Shown one piece after another: positions 1 through 4,328 of a DNA stretch of 5,652 bases. The position numbers and the translations under genes were made by a program. This DNA comes from an archaeon. Its GTDB lineage: Archaea; Undinarchaeota; Undinarchaeia; Undinarchaeales; JALTGF01. Position 1 is the stretch's first letter, and the number at the start of each line of letters is the position of its first letter. The stretch is from the NCBI GenBank assembly GCA_027077325.1, contig JALTGF010000001.1, positions 1 to 5,652 of the forward strand, in the 5' to 3' direction. Below the pieces are notes generated by a model. The model ran no database searches and was not told where the DNA came from. It saw only the letters and a program-made list of their open reading frames with translations.

Positions 1-8
1 GGAGTGAA

Positions 9-236
9 GTGAAAAGCAGATCTAGGAAAAGACCAGGTAGACCTATAAAGAGCAAGAGAAGAAAAGAAAAAGATCAAAACAGGGAAAGAAAATTATATGA
101 AAAACTTGAAAAAGAAGCAGTTCCAGTGGATGGATTTTTCTGCCCAAAAGATAAATCATTATTAAAGTTTGAGAGAATTGGGGAGGGGATATTTGCAAAG
201 TGCCCAAGATGCGGAACCTGGTACAAGAGAGTTTAA
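9..236 (+). CDS. Small basic protein with a zinc-ribbon-like C-terminus, function unknown
   Basis: I do not recognise this 75-residue protein as a named family. The start is GTG, chosen because GGAG at positions 1-4 sits four bases ahead of it. Residues 1-36 are very rich in Lys and Arg with a predicted charged helix. They include an RPGRP stretch flanked by basic residues, loosely like an AT-hook core. Residues 41-73 look like half of a zinc ribbon: C45-P-K-D, then C65-P-R-C68-G, with aromatic residues before and after. Only three cysteines are present. The usual fourth position after C45 is Asp, so metal binding may be incomplete or use another ligand. The shape suggests a nucleic-acid-binding protein, which is inference. 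It is convergent with the tRNA gene. A T-rich tract follows its stop codon. Confidence 0.72.
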   Translation: MKSRSRKRPGRPIKSKRRKEKDQNRERKLYEKLEKEAVPVDGFFCPKDKSLLKFERIGEGIFAKCPRCGTWYKRV

Positions 237-249
237 TTTTGATTTTTAA
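237..249 (+). terminator. T-rich terminator after the small basic protein gene
   Basis: Two T-runs (TTTT and TTTTT) directly follow the TAA stop codon. They fit archaeal termination, which uses T-tracts without needing a hairpin. The site lies between this gene and the 3' end of the convergent tRNA. Confidence 0.4.
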
Positions 250-357
250 TGGAGCCTCGGCCGAGAGTTGAACTCGGGACCTCGTCCTTTTCGGACAACT
301 TTCTTTTCAAAGAAAGCTGTTACCAAGGACGCGCTCTACCAACTGAGCTATCGAGGC
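250..357 (-). tRNA. tRNA-Thr (anticodon GGT) with intron and encoded CCA
   Basis: Read on the minus strand, all cloverleaf parts are present. The acceptor is GCCTCGA with CCGAGGC, six pairs plus an A7-C66 mismatch. Positions 8-9 are TA. The D arm is GCTC/GAGC with GG in the loop. The anticodon stem is CGTCC/GGACG. The T arm is CCGAG-TTCAACT-CTCGG. The discriminator is T73 and CCA is encoded at 252-250. The anticodon loop TTGGTA|A gives GGT, which reads threonine codon ACC. G35, U36 and U73 fit archaeal tRNA-Thr. A 32-base intron (320-289) interrupts the gene at position 37/38. The closest TATA-like sequence on the minus strand (378-374) is only about 19 bases ahead of the gene, too near for normal initiation. 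A better promoter lies ahead of a duplicated 5' end at 430-443. Confidence 0.95.
289..320 (-). other. tRNA-Thr intron at position 37/38
   Basis: The 32-base intron folds as a hairpin of CAGCTTTCTT with AAGAAAGTTG (one G-U pair) around a TGAA loop. On the exon side, TTGG of the anticodon loop pairs with CCGA near the intron's 3' end. This leaves bulges TAA and AAA, so cleavage after the second base of each gives a normal seven-base anticodon loop. This is the bulge-helix-bulge motif recognised by the archaeal splicing endonuclease. One extra T opposite the TAA bulge makes it slightly irregular. Confidence 0.87.
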
Positions 358-443
358 ATTTGTTTTGTCATACTATACCCTGCATTGCAAGTTCTTGTAC
401 AGGATTATCCCGCCAGCCTGATAAGGCTGTGAGCTATCGAGGC
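344..443 (-). repeat. 14-bp direct repeat of the tRNA-Thr 5' end, 86 bp apart
   Basis: The sequence TGAGCTATCGAGGC occurs at 344-357, where it is the first 14 bases of the tRNA on the minus strand, and again at 430-443. The second copy is not followed by the rest of a tRNA. On the minus strand it leads into a hairpin (CAGCC, TTATCA loop, GGCTG, about 429-414), which is extended by CTCGC pairing with GCGGG. The 86-bp segment from 358 to 443 holds no gene I can support. Confidence 0.85.
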
Positions 444-469
444 GAGTATTAGGTATTTGAGAACTTTTT

Positions 470-482
470 ATTTTAAATATAT
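470..482 (-). promoter_or_regulatory. TATA box for the tRNA-Thr transcript
   Basis: On the minus strand a TATTTAAAAT box at 479-470 is centred about 32 bases ahead of the duplicated tRNA 5' end at 443. With initiation about 26 bases downstream, transcription would begin near 449, a few bases before GCCTCG. That is the usual layout for an archaeal tRNA gene, but here it serves the 14-bp copy rather than the real tRNA, 86 bp further on. Confidence 0.5.
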
Positions 483-503
483 TATTGTTTAGTCCTTATG
501 ATT

Positions 504-516
504 AAAAATAAAAAAA
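504..516 (-). terminator. T-tract terminator of the regulator/channel operon
   Basis: On the minus strand a run of seven T, one A and five T follows the last stem of the folded element at 521-614. It is the strongest T-tract downstream of the channel-like gene and is the likely end of that transcript. Confidence 0.55.
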
Positions 517-614
517 GTGGTTGCCTGCCAAGCGGTTTAACAAAGGAACTTGTCCTTTGTCGGGAGGTGGGAGAATGGCATCTTTAGAATTAGATGACAC
601 CACTCGACAGGCAA
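517..614 (-). ncRNA. Candidate structured RNA in the 3' untranslated region of the channel gene
   Basis: The segment folds into three nested stems on either strand. P1 is TTGCCTG (521-527) with CAGGCAA (608-614), seven pairs. P2 is ACAAAGGA (540-547) with TCCTTTGT (553-560), eight perfect pairs. P3 is GGTGG (566-570) with CCACT (600-604), capped by CATCT/AGATG (579-583/592-596). An alternative pairing of GTGGT (517-521) with ACCAC (599-603) would cross P1 as a pseudoknot. I assign the minus strand because a T7 tract follows P1 directly there and the channel gene ends only 30 bases upstream. It matches no RNA family I know. 5S rRNA and tRNA were considered and rejected. Confidence 0.33.
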
Positions 615-644
615 TTTTATTAATTGAGGTTTTTGCTCAACACC

Positions 645-1328
645 CTATTTCTTTGCTTTTTTCAGGCTCTTTACCATCTGCTTTCCAACTTCATCTGCAA
701 CATCCTGGAACATATCTTTGAAACCAAGACCCATTGCAATTGCAAAGCCAAGACCTACTGAACCAACTATTATCAATAGTATGTTGTTTATCAAAGTTGG
801 GTCAATTAGGACATACTGTGGAGTATTCAATGCGTTTAATCCAATTGCAATAGATAGGTACACTACAAAGAAGAAAAAGACCTTTGACATTAGACCTGAA
901 TAGGAAAACCGTGACTGTCTTACAAAGTCCTCTGTGTATTTTGCAATGACATAACCAACTGCAATTATTATTATTGATGCAAGAACTCTTGGCAAGAATT
1001 CTACAAGCGCTGCTATTGCTGTTGCAACGATGGTTATATCAAGAACTGCTGCTGCTTGGCTGATGAACAATAGATAGATTACCCACTTAGTAACTTCAGA
1101 GAATATGGAACTGAGACGTAGTTCTTCTTTCTTTATGGGAACATTTGCATCTATCTTGAAACGTACCAGTAATTCTTTGACCCCAGCGCCGATTAGCTTT
1201 CCGAGAACATAACCGACTACTAGGAGAATTGCAGAGATAACAATCGGCCAAAAACTATTGACTATAGGTAAGACTATTGCTTGATTTATTGCACCTGAGA
1301 GCGTTGATACAACGGCTCCTGCCGCCAT
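645..1328 (-). CDS. Mechanosensitive-channel-like membrane protein (conserved TM-helix repeat family)
   Basis: This 227-residue integral membrane protein has about five hydrophobic segments, near residues 27-49, 81-103, 111-130, 147-166 and 180-202. A short motif recurs in two of them: VVGYVLGK at 37-44 and AVGYVIAK at 123-130. The last segment is Gly/Ala-rich (GSVGLGFAIAMGLGFKD, 189-205), resembling the pore-lining helix of MscS-type channels, and is followed by a short amphipathic, lysine-rich tail. This pattern fits the conserved TM-helix family of small channel-like proteins. The MscS beta domain and cytoplasmic cage are absent. A role in osmotic or membrane-tension response is inference from the family. 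The start is firm: a strong Shine-Dalgarno GGAGGTGA lies in the end of the preceding regulator gene, whose TAA stop codon abuts this ATG. The two genes are therefore cotranscribed and probably translationally coupled. Confidence 0.82.
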   Translation of the reverse strand: MAAGAVVSTLSGAINQAIVLPIVNSFWPIVISAILLVVGYVLGKLIGAGVKELLVRFKIDANVPIKKEELRLSSIFSEVTKWVIYLLFISQAAAVLDITIVATAIAALVEFLPRVLASIIIIAVGYVIAKYTEDFVRQSRFSYSGLMSKVFFFFVVYLSIAIGLNALNTPQYVLIDPTLINNILLIIVGSVGLGFAIAMGLGFKDMFQDVADEVGKQMVKSLKKAKK

Positions 1329-1535
1329 TTATTCACCTCCTTTCCAGTAATGGACCATGACTGGCCCTATTTTTTGAACGCCAACCTTTCCGGACCCAAT
1401 TAGGATCCCTAATATGCCGTTAGCCCTGTACCTTGTTATGCCAAATTCCCTCGCTACATCTTGTATTGAAACACCTTGTGGGCTGCGTTTTATGTATTCC
1501 TCTATTTCCTTAACAAGTTCATCTTGTGTTGACAT
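1329..1535 (-). CDS. Small winged-helix DNA-binding regulator
   Basis: The 68-residue protein has an N-terminal helix (4-17), a helix-turn-helix (about 22-47, with VSIQDVAREFG as the first helix and TRYRANGILGILIGSGKV as the recognition part) and a beta wing (about 50-65, ending MVHYWK). It is a stand-alone winged-helix domain with no visible ligand or metal site. It is the first gene of an operon with the channel-like protein, whose ribosome binding site lies in its last codons. A TATA box at 1559-1568 is centred about 28 bases ahead of the ATG, so the mRNA is probably leaderless. The start region is wrapped in inverted repeats (1511-1550, 1530-1539, 1547-1574), with phased repeats further upstream. 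Autoregulation is the obvious inference. Which signal it senses is not visible. Confidence 0.8.
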   Translation of the reverse strand: MSTQDELVKEIEEYIKRSPQGVSIQDVAREFGITRYRANGILGILIGSGKVGVQKIGPVMVHYWKGGE

Positions 1536-1550
1536 GTCACGAACTTGTTA
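1511..1550. promoter_or_regulatory. Long inverted repeat over the regulator start codon
   Basis: TAACAAGTTC (1511-1520) and GAACTTGTTA (1541-1550) are perfect 10-bp inverted copies separated by 20 bases. Between them a second perfect palindrome, TGACATGTCA (1530-1539), is centred on the ATG. Because transcription probably starts near 1536, half of the large repeat lies in untranscribed DNA. A DNA operator is therefore more likely than an mRNA hairpin. Confidence 0.6.
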
Positions 1551-1574
1551 CATTTCTGTATATATAAATGTAAC
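1547..1574 (-). promoter_or_regulatory. Leaderless promoter with a TATA box inside a 9-bp inverted repeat
   Basis: GTTACATTT (1547-1555) and AAATGTAAC (1566-1574) form a perfect inverted repeat. On the minus strand the TATA box TTTATATATA covers 1568-1559, within and overlapping the repeat. A protein bound here would block TATA-binding protein. The box is about 28 bases from the regulator ATG at 1535. Confidence 0.65.
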
Positions 1575-1590
1575 GGTAGAGGAATATGTT

Positions 1591-1646
1591 TTGTTACTTA
1601 GTAGTTACATATAGATTATCTATTTAAATACTTTATTGTTACAAAT
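1591..1646. promoter_or_regulatory. Additional GTTAC boxes upstream of the regulator promoter
   Basis: GTTAC recurs at 1593-1597, 1604-1608 and 1638-1642, in the same orientation as the arm at 1547. The common form is T(T/A)GTTAC, often followed by A. The first two of these are 11 bp apart. They probably extend the same binding-site family upstream of the TATA box. Confidence 0.45.
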
Positions 1647-1654
1647 AGAACACA

Positions 1655-1698
1655 TTAAGTTAACAGATTATTAACAAATGATTAACAATGTTTTAACA
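1655..1698 (-). repeat. Four 11-bp tandem repeats carrying TGTTAA (TTAACA on the plus strand)
   Basis: On the plus strand TTAACA begins at 1660, 1671, 1682 and 1693, exactly 11 bp apart. On the minus strand the units read TGTTAA plus five variable bases (AACAT, TCATT, TAATC, CTTAA). Only the six-base core is kept while the rest varies, which suggests selection for evenly phased contacts on one face of the helix rather than a recent tandem duplication. Confidence 0.8.
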
Positions 1699-1703
1699 CA
1701 TCT

Positions 1704-1709
1704 AAAAAA
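1704..1709 (-). terminator. T6 terminator of the toxin gene
   Basis: On the minus strand six T residues lie 19 bases after the toxin stop codon. No strong hairpin precedes them, in keeping with archaeal T-tract termination. Confidence 0.4.
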
Positions 1710-1728
1710 CAAGTATTATGCATTTGAT

Positions 1729-2121
1729 TTAAGTATGTTTACGGTAGCCAAACTTTTTGCTATAGTTCTTGTGATTTAATATATCAAGTATTAGAGAAAC
1801 TATTTCGATTTTGGTTCCTCTAATGGTGTAGATCATTCTCCATGCGCCTGACAGATTTAATTTCCATAAATTGGTAACACCATATAAGTTCACATATTCC
1901 TTTGGGATTTTATTCTTAGAGATGTGCGTTCCATACTGCGGGTTCTCTTTCAGAAAATCAATTTTTTCTTTTATGGAATTAAATAGAGTTTGATATTCAC
2001 TGTTTGTAATGCCTTTCACTGTTTCGTCTTGAGTTATTTTATTTAATTCTTCAAAGGATTCAAGCGCCCTGCCAGTGATTACTACCCTAACTGGCTTTCC
2101 TTTAAATAGTTTAGGTTGCAT
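1729..2121 (-). CDS. RelE-like toxin of a type II toxin-antitoxin system
   Basis: The 130-residue protein carries the C-terminal pattern of archaeal RelE/StbE-type toxins. This is LWKLNL (85-90), AWRMIY (93-98), a beta strand IEIVSLILDIL (105-115), then HKNYSKKFGYR (117-127). Family members are ribosome-associated mRNA endonucleases or related growth inhibitors. The basic and aromatic residues R95, H117, Y120, Y126 and R127 are candidates for the active face. The N-terminal half (20-60) is two helices, as expected. It is 54 bases downstream of a winged-helix protein that is the probable antitoxin. The ATG at 2121 is supported by a TATA box centred 26 bases ahead, which implies a leaderless mRNA of its own. 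It is somewhat longer than the usual 85-100 residues, mainly at the N-terminus and in the loop at 30-45. Confidence 0.85.
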   Translation of the reverse strand: MQPKLFKGKPVRVVITGRALESFEELNKITQDETVKGITNSEYQTLFNSIKEKIDFLKENPQYGTHISKNKIPKEYVNLYGVTNLWKLNLSGAWRMIYTIRGTKIEIVSLILDILNHKNYSKKFGYRKHT

Positions 2122-2125
2122 AGAA

Positions 2126-2169
2126 TTGCAAGCGCAACCGTAATTTATAAGCTTTATTTAACTGCAGTT
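2126..2169 (-). promoter_or_regulatory. Leaderless toxin promoter with flanking palindromes
   Basis: On the minus strand AAATAAAGCTTATAAATT (2159-2142) is a good match to an archaeal BRE plus TATA box, centred 26 bases ahead of the toxin ATG. Upstream lies the perfect palindrome AACTGCAGTT (2160-2169). Downstream, TTGC/GCAA (2126-2129 and 2134-2137) forms a short inverted repeat between TATA box and start. Both are plausible operators for the antitoxin or the toxin-antitoxin complex. Confidence 0.6.
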
Positions 2170-2175
2170 GGTTAA

Positions 2176-2442
2176 TTAGAGTTCCTTTCCTGAAGCAATT
2201 GCTTTCTCCAGTTTAGGATTTTGATTATAAATCCACAAAATTCCTTTTCGCCCATCTATGATTTTCCCACTGTTTTCTAGATATTCAAGGATAACATTAA
2301 GGGTTTGATGCATTATTTGTTTTGGGAGGCGAGATTTTAACTCTTCTCTGGATAATAAACTGTTGGCATTTTTAAGGACATTCTCTACCATAAGAACTGT
2401 TTTCAGATTTGGATAGTGTAGAACTTCTTGCTTTTGTTTCAT
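2176..2442 (-). CDS. Winged-helix antitoxin, probable partner of the RelE-like toxin
   Basis: The 88-residue protein has a helix at 13-27, a helix-turn-helix at about 29-60 (SREELKSRLP, then MHQTLNVILEYLENSGKI) and a wing with KGILWIYN (66-73). It ends in a polar tail, NPKLEKAIASGKEL. Small winged-helix proteins ending in a W-x-Y-N-x-NP-K-L-type motif occur beside RelE-like genes in other archaea, from memory, so I assign it as the antitoxin and likely repressor. The C-terminal tail may wrap the toxin. The start is fixed by a TATA box about 27 bases ahead and by a perfect TGTATATACA palindrome directly against the ATG. It lies 46 bases beyond the dehydrogenase gene. Confidence 0.72.
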   Translation of the reverse strand: MKQKQEVLHYPNLKTVLMVENVLKNANSLLSREELKSRLPKQIMHQTLNVILEYLENSGKIIDGRKGILWIYNQNPKLEKAIASGKEL

Positions 2443-2475
2443 TGTATATACAGATATATAATTGTATATATAAAC
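2443..2475 (-). promoter_or_regulatory. Leaderless antitoxin promoter and operator
   Basis: On the minus strand the TATA box TTTATATATA (2474-2465) is about 27 bases ahead of the antitoxin ATG. The perfect palindrome TGTATATACA at 2443-2452 lies over the expected transcription start, and a near copy (TGTATATATA) begins at 2463. Binding here would block initiation, as expected for toxin-antitoxin autorepression. Confidence 0.6.
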
Positions 2476-2488
2476 TTATATATAAATA

Positions 2489-3508
2489 TTACGGCTCAAT
2501 CACGACTTTTATAGAATCTTTTGCTTCAGCAACAAGATTAAACCCTTCCTGAGTTTTTTCAAGCGGCAACCGGTGGGTAATCATATCTTTTACATTCACT
2601 TTCCTTTCTTTAATTAACGAAAGCGCCTCTTCCAAATCCCTGCGCGCGGCTGCGTAAGTAGTTGTCAAGGTGTTGCAATTTTTCCAAAGATCATTAAATG
2701 GAATTTTTACCTCAGTCCCAGGACTTGTTGGAGCAAAAAACAAAATCGTTCCACCACGGTCAATGGAATGCAATGCTTGATTTATTGCTGGCAGTGCGCC
2801 AGTTGAAACAATTATGCGGTCTGCAAGCCGCCCATCATTTAATTCTTTTACCTTTTCAGGGACATTTTCCCGCGCGTCAATTACTTCATCTGCCCCAAAT
2901 TTTTTTGCAGCGTCTAACCTATATTGCGTTATGTCAGTTGCAATTACTTTTTCAGCTCCTAAAGCCTTTGCCAACTGTATGTGGAGCAACCCAGAAAGCC
3001 CACTCCCGAGAACAAGAACAGTTTGCTCTGGGCCGACTTTTGCAATTCTCTGCCCGCGGACAACACAGCCAAGCGGCTCTATGAAAGTTCCTTCCTCAAA
3101 TGAGATTTCATCTGGCAAGAGCAGAGTTCCTTTTTCAACATTTATTTTTGGAACTTTCAAAAATTGAGAATATCCACCAGGATAAAAGTTTGTCGTCCTT
3201 AAAGTTTCACAAACAGTTTCCTGCCCCGCCCTGCAATATCTGCACTTTCCGCATGGCACGTGATGGGTTACAAAAACCCTGTCCATTTCCTTAAATTTTG
3301 TGACATTTTTTCCAACTTTAACAACTTCACCCGTGACCTCGTGCCCGAGAACACGCGGCGCGGTTTTAATCCTGTACCATTCCATAACGTCCGAACCGCA
3401 AATTCCGCACGCCTTGACTTTTACAAGAAGCTCGTCGTCATTAATCTCCGGAATGGGCATTTCCTCAATTCTAATGTCATTATTGTTGTAATACATTGCT
3501 ACTTTCAT
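2489..3508 (-). CDS. Zinc-dependent NAD-type alcohol/polyol dehydrogenase (medium-chain family)
   Basis: The 339-residue protein is a full-length medium-chain dehydrogenase like sorbitol, threonine and inositol/inosose dehydrogenases. Catalytic zinc ligands are visible as C37 (CGICGSD), H56-E57 (GHE) and E144 (IEPLGC). The structural zinc site is C86, C89, C92 and C100. The Rossmann motif is GSGLSG (168-173). D192 at the end of the second strand favours NAD over NADP. The substrate cannot be read from sequence. A polyol, amino-alcohol or sugar phosphate are all possible. The gene follows the LsrF-like aldolase by 25 bases, with no visible Shine-Dalgarno and no suitably placed TATA box, so it is probably cotranscribed with it. 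A joint pathway that oxidises a hydroxyl group and cleaves the product is inference. The toxin-antitoxin module begins 46 bases downstream. Confidence 0.9.
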   Translation of the reverse strand: MKVAMYYNNNDIRIEEMPIPEINDDELLVKVKACGICGSDVMEWYRIKTAPRVLGHEVTGEVVKVGKNVTKFKEMDRVFVTHHVPCGKCRYCRAGQETVCETLRTTNFYPGGYSQFLKVPKINVEKGTLLLPDEISFEEGTFIEPLGCVVRGQRIAKVGPEQTVLVLGSGLSGLLHIQLAKALGAEKVIATDITQYRLDAAKKFGADEVIDARENVPEKVKELNDGRLADRIIVSTGALPAINQALHSIDRGGTILFFAPTSPGTEVKIPFNDLWKNCNTLTTTYAAARRDLEEALSLIKERKVNVKDMITHRLPLEKTQEGFNLVAEAKDSIKVVIEP

Positions 3509-3533
3509 TTTGTTTATTATAAATAGAAAACAG

Positions 3534-4328
3534 CTATTTTGACTTTAAACTATTGTAAAGCTCAAATGCTTCTTTTGCATTTGCCCCATTGTGAACAATT
3601 TCCCTAACTGCCTTAATCATCGCAACTGGATTTTCACTTTGGAAGATATTTCGGCCCATGTCAACGCCAATTGCTCCGGCTTCAATTGCATTGTAAGCCA
3701 TTTCTAAGGCATCTTTCTCAGGGATTTTCTTCCCACCAGCAATTACAACTGGAACAGGAGAGCCATCTACAACTTTTTCAAAGTTTTCACAATAGTAAGT
3801 TTTTACAACAGAAGCCCCAAACTCGGCGGCAATCCTTGTGGCAAGTGCAAGATACCTTGCATCCCGCTTCATTTCTTTCCCAACAGCCGTTACAGCAAGA
3901 ACAGGAATTCCATATCTTTGACACTCGTCAACCACTTGTGTAAGCCCAAGGATTGTGTCACGCTCATAGGGAGCGCCAACCATAATTGAAAAGGCAACTG
4001 CCGCCGCGTTTAGCCGTATGGCATCTTCAATTGAAGTGGCAATTCCTTCGTGTAAAAGTTCAGGCCCAACAATGCTTGCCCCCCCTGAAACGCGCAAAAT
4101 TATTGGCTTGTCTATCTCCGGAGGAACAGAATTTCTCAAAACGCCCCGAGTTAGCATCAAGCAATCTGCGTGAGGAAGTATGGGTTTGATTGTTTTCCAA
4201 GGCTGCTCCAGGCCAGTGGTTGGTCCTAAAAAATAGCCATGGTCAACTGCAAGCATTACAGTATGCCCTGTTTTAGGGCTAATAATTCTAGACAACCGGT
4301 TTTTCATTCCCCAGTCCATTTTGGTCAT
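3534..4328 (-). CDS. LsrF/DhnA-type class I aldolase or thiolase
   Basis: The 264-residue TIM-barrel protein resembles E. coli LsrF along its full length (from memory). Shared blocks are DWGM..RLSRI (5-15), DHGYF.GPTTGLE (29-41), TRG.LR (60-65), GKEM.RD.RY (150-159), VVKTYY (174-179), IAGGKK (196-201) and GVDMGRNIFQ (221-230). K176 is the expected Schiff-base lysine. AGGKK and the GRN loop would bind phosphate. LsrF acts on phosphorylated autoinducer-2, while relatives are fructose-bisphosphate aldolase or the archaeal ADH synthase of aromatic biosynthesis. The exact substrate here is open. It lacks the roughly 28-residue N-terminal extension of E. coli LsrF. The ATG overlaps the ndk stop codon (TAATG), so it is read from the ribosomal operon. 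An alternative start at Met4 lies just before the conserved DWGM. Confidence 0.88.
   Translation of the reverse strand: MTKMDWGMKNRLSRIISPKTGHTVMLAVDHGYFLGPTTGLEQPWKTIKPILPHADCLMLTRGVLRNSVPPEIDKPIILRVSGGASIVGPELLHEGIATSIEDAIRLNAAAVAFSIMVGAPYERDTILGLTQVVDECQRYGIPVLAVTAVGKEMKRDARYLALATRIAAEFGASVVKTYYCENFEKVVDGSPVPVVIAGGKKIPEKDALEMAYNAIEAGAIGVDMGRNIFQSENPVAMIKAVREIVHNGANAKEAFELYNSLKSK

Noticed and set aside
249..452. Plus-strand reading frame across the tRNA
   Set aside because: It is the antisense of the tRNA-Thr gene and its duplicated 5' end, and has no ribosome binding site.
521..614. Possible 5S rRNA (TGCCTG...CAGGCA outer stem) or class II tRNA ending in CCA
   Set aside because: 5S rRNA would need about 120 bases and its conserved internal loops, which are absent. 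For a tRNA there is no TTCRA-type T loop, no seven-base anticodon loop on a proper stem, and T8 is missing.
624..640. TTGAG/CTCAA hairpin just after the channel gene stop codon, as a bacterial-type terminator
   Set aside because: It has only five pairs and no T-tract after it on the minus strand. The T7 tract at 510-516 is a better terminator.
575..721. Short plus-strand reading frame with a good Shine-Dalgarno (GGAGGTGG) before its ATG
   Set aside because: It overlaps the folded element and then runs antisense through the end of the channel gene. Its residues look like random translation, with no domain. The purine run is explained as part of stem P3.
1655..1698. CRISPR array or a recent tandem duplication
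   Set aside because: The repeats are six conserved bases in an 11-bp unit, far too short for CRISPR. The variable spacers argue against a recent duplication. No cas gene is nearby.
3512..3526. TATA-like sequence between the aldolase and dehydrogenase genes
   Set aside because: It is only about 10 bases ahead of the dehydrogenase ATG, so initiation would fall inside the coding region. Cotranscription with the aldolase gene is simpler.
2698..4189. Several plus-strand reading frames opposite the dehydrogenase and aldolase genes
   Set aside because: They are shadows of two well-conserved minus-strand genes. Their translations are low-complexity and unlike any family.
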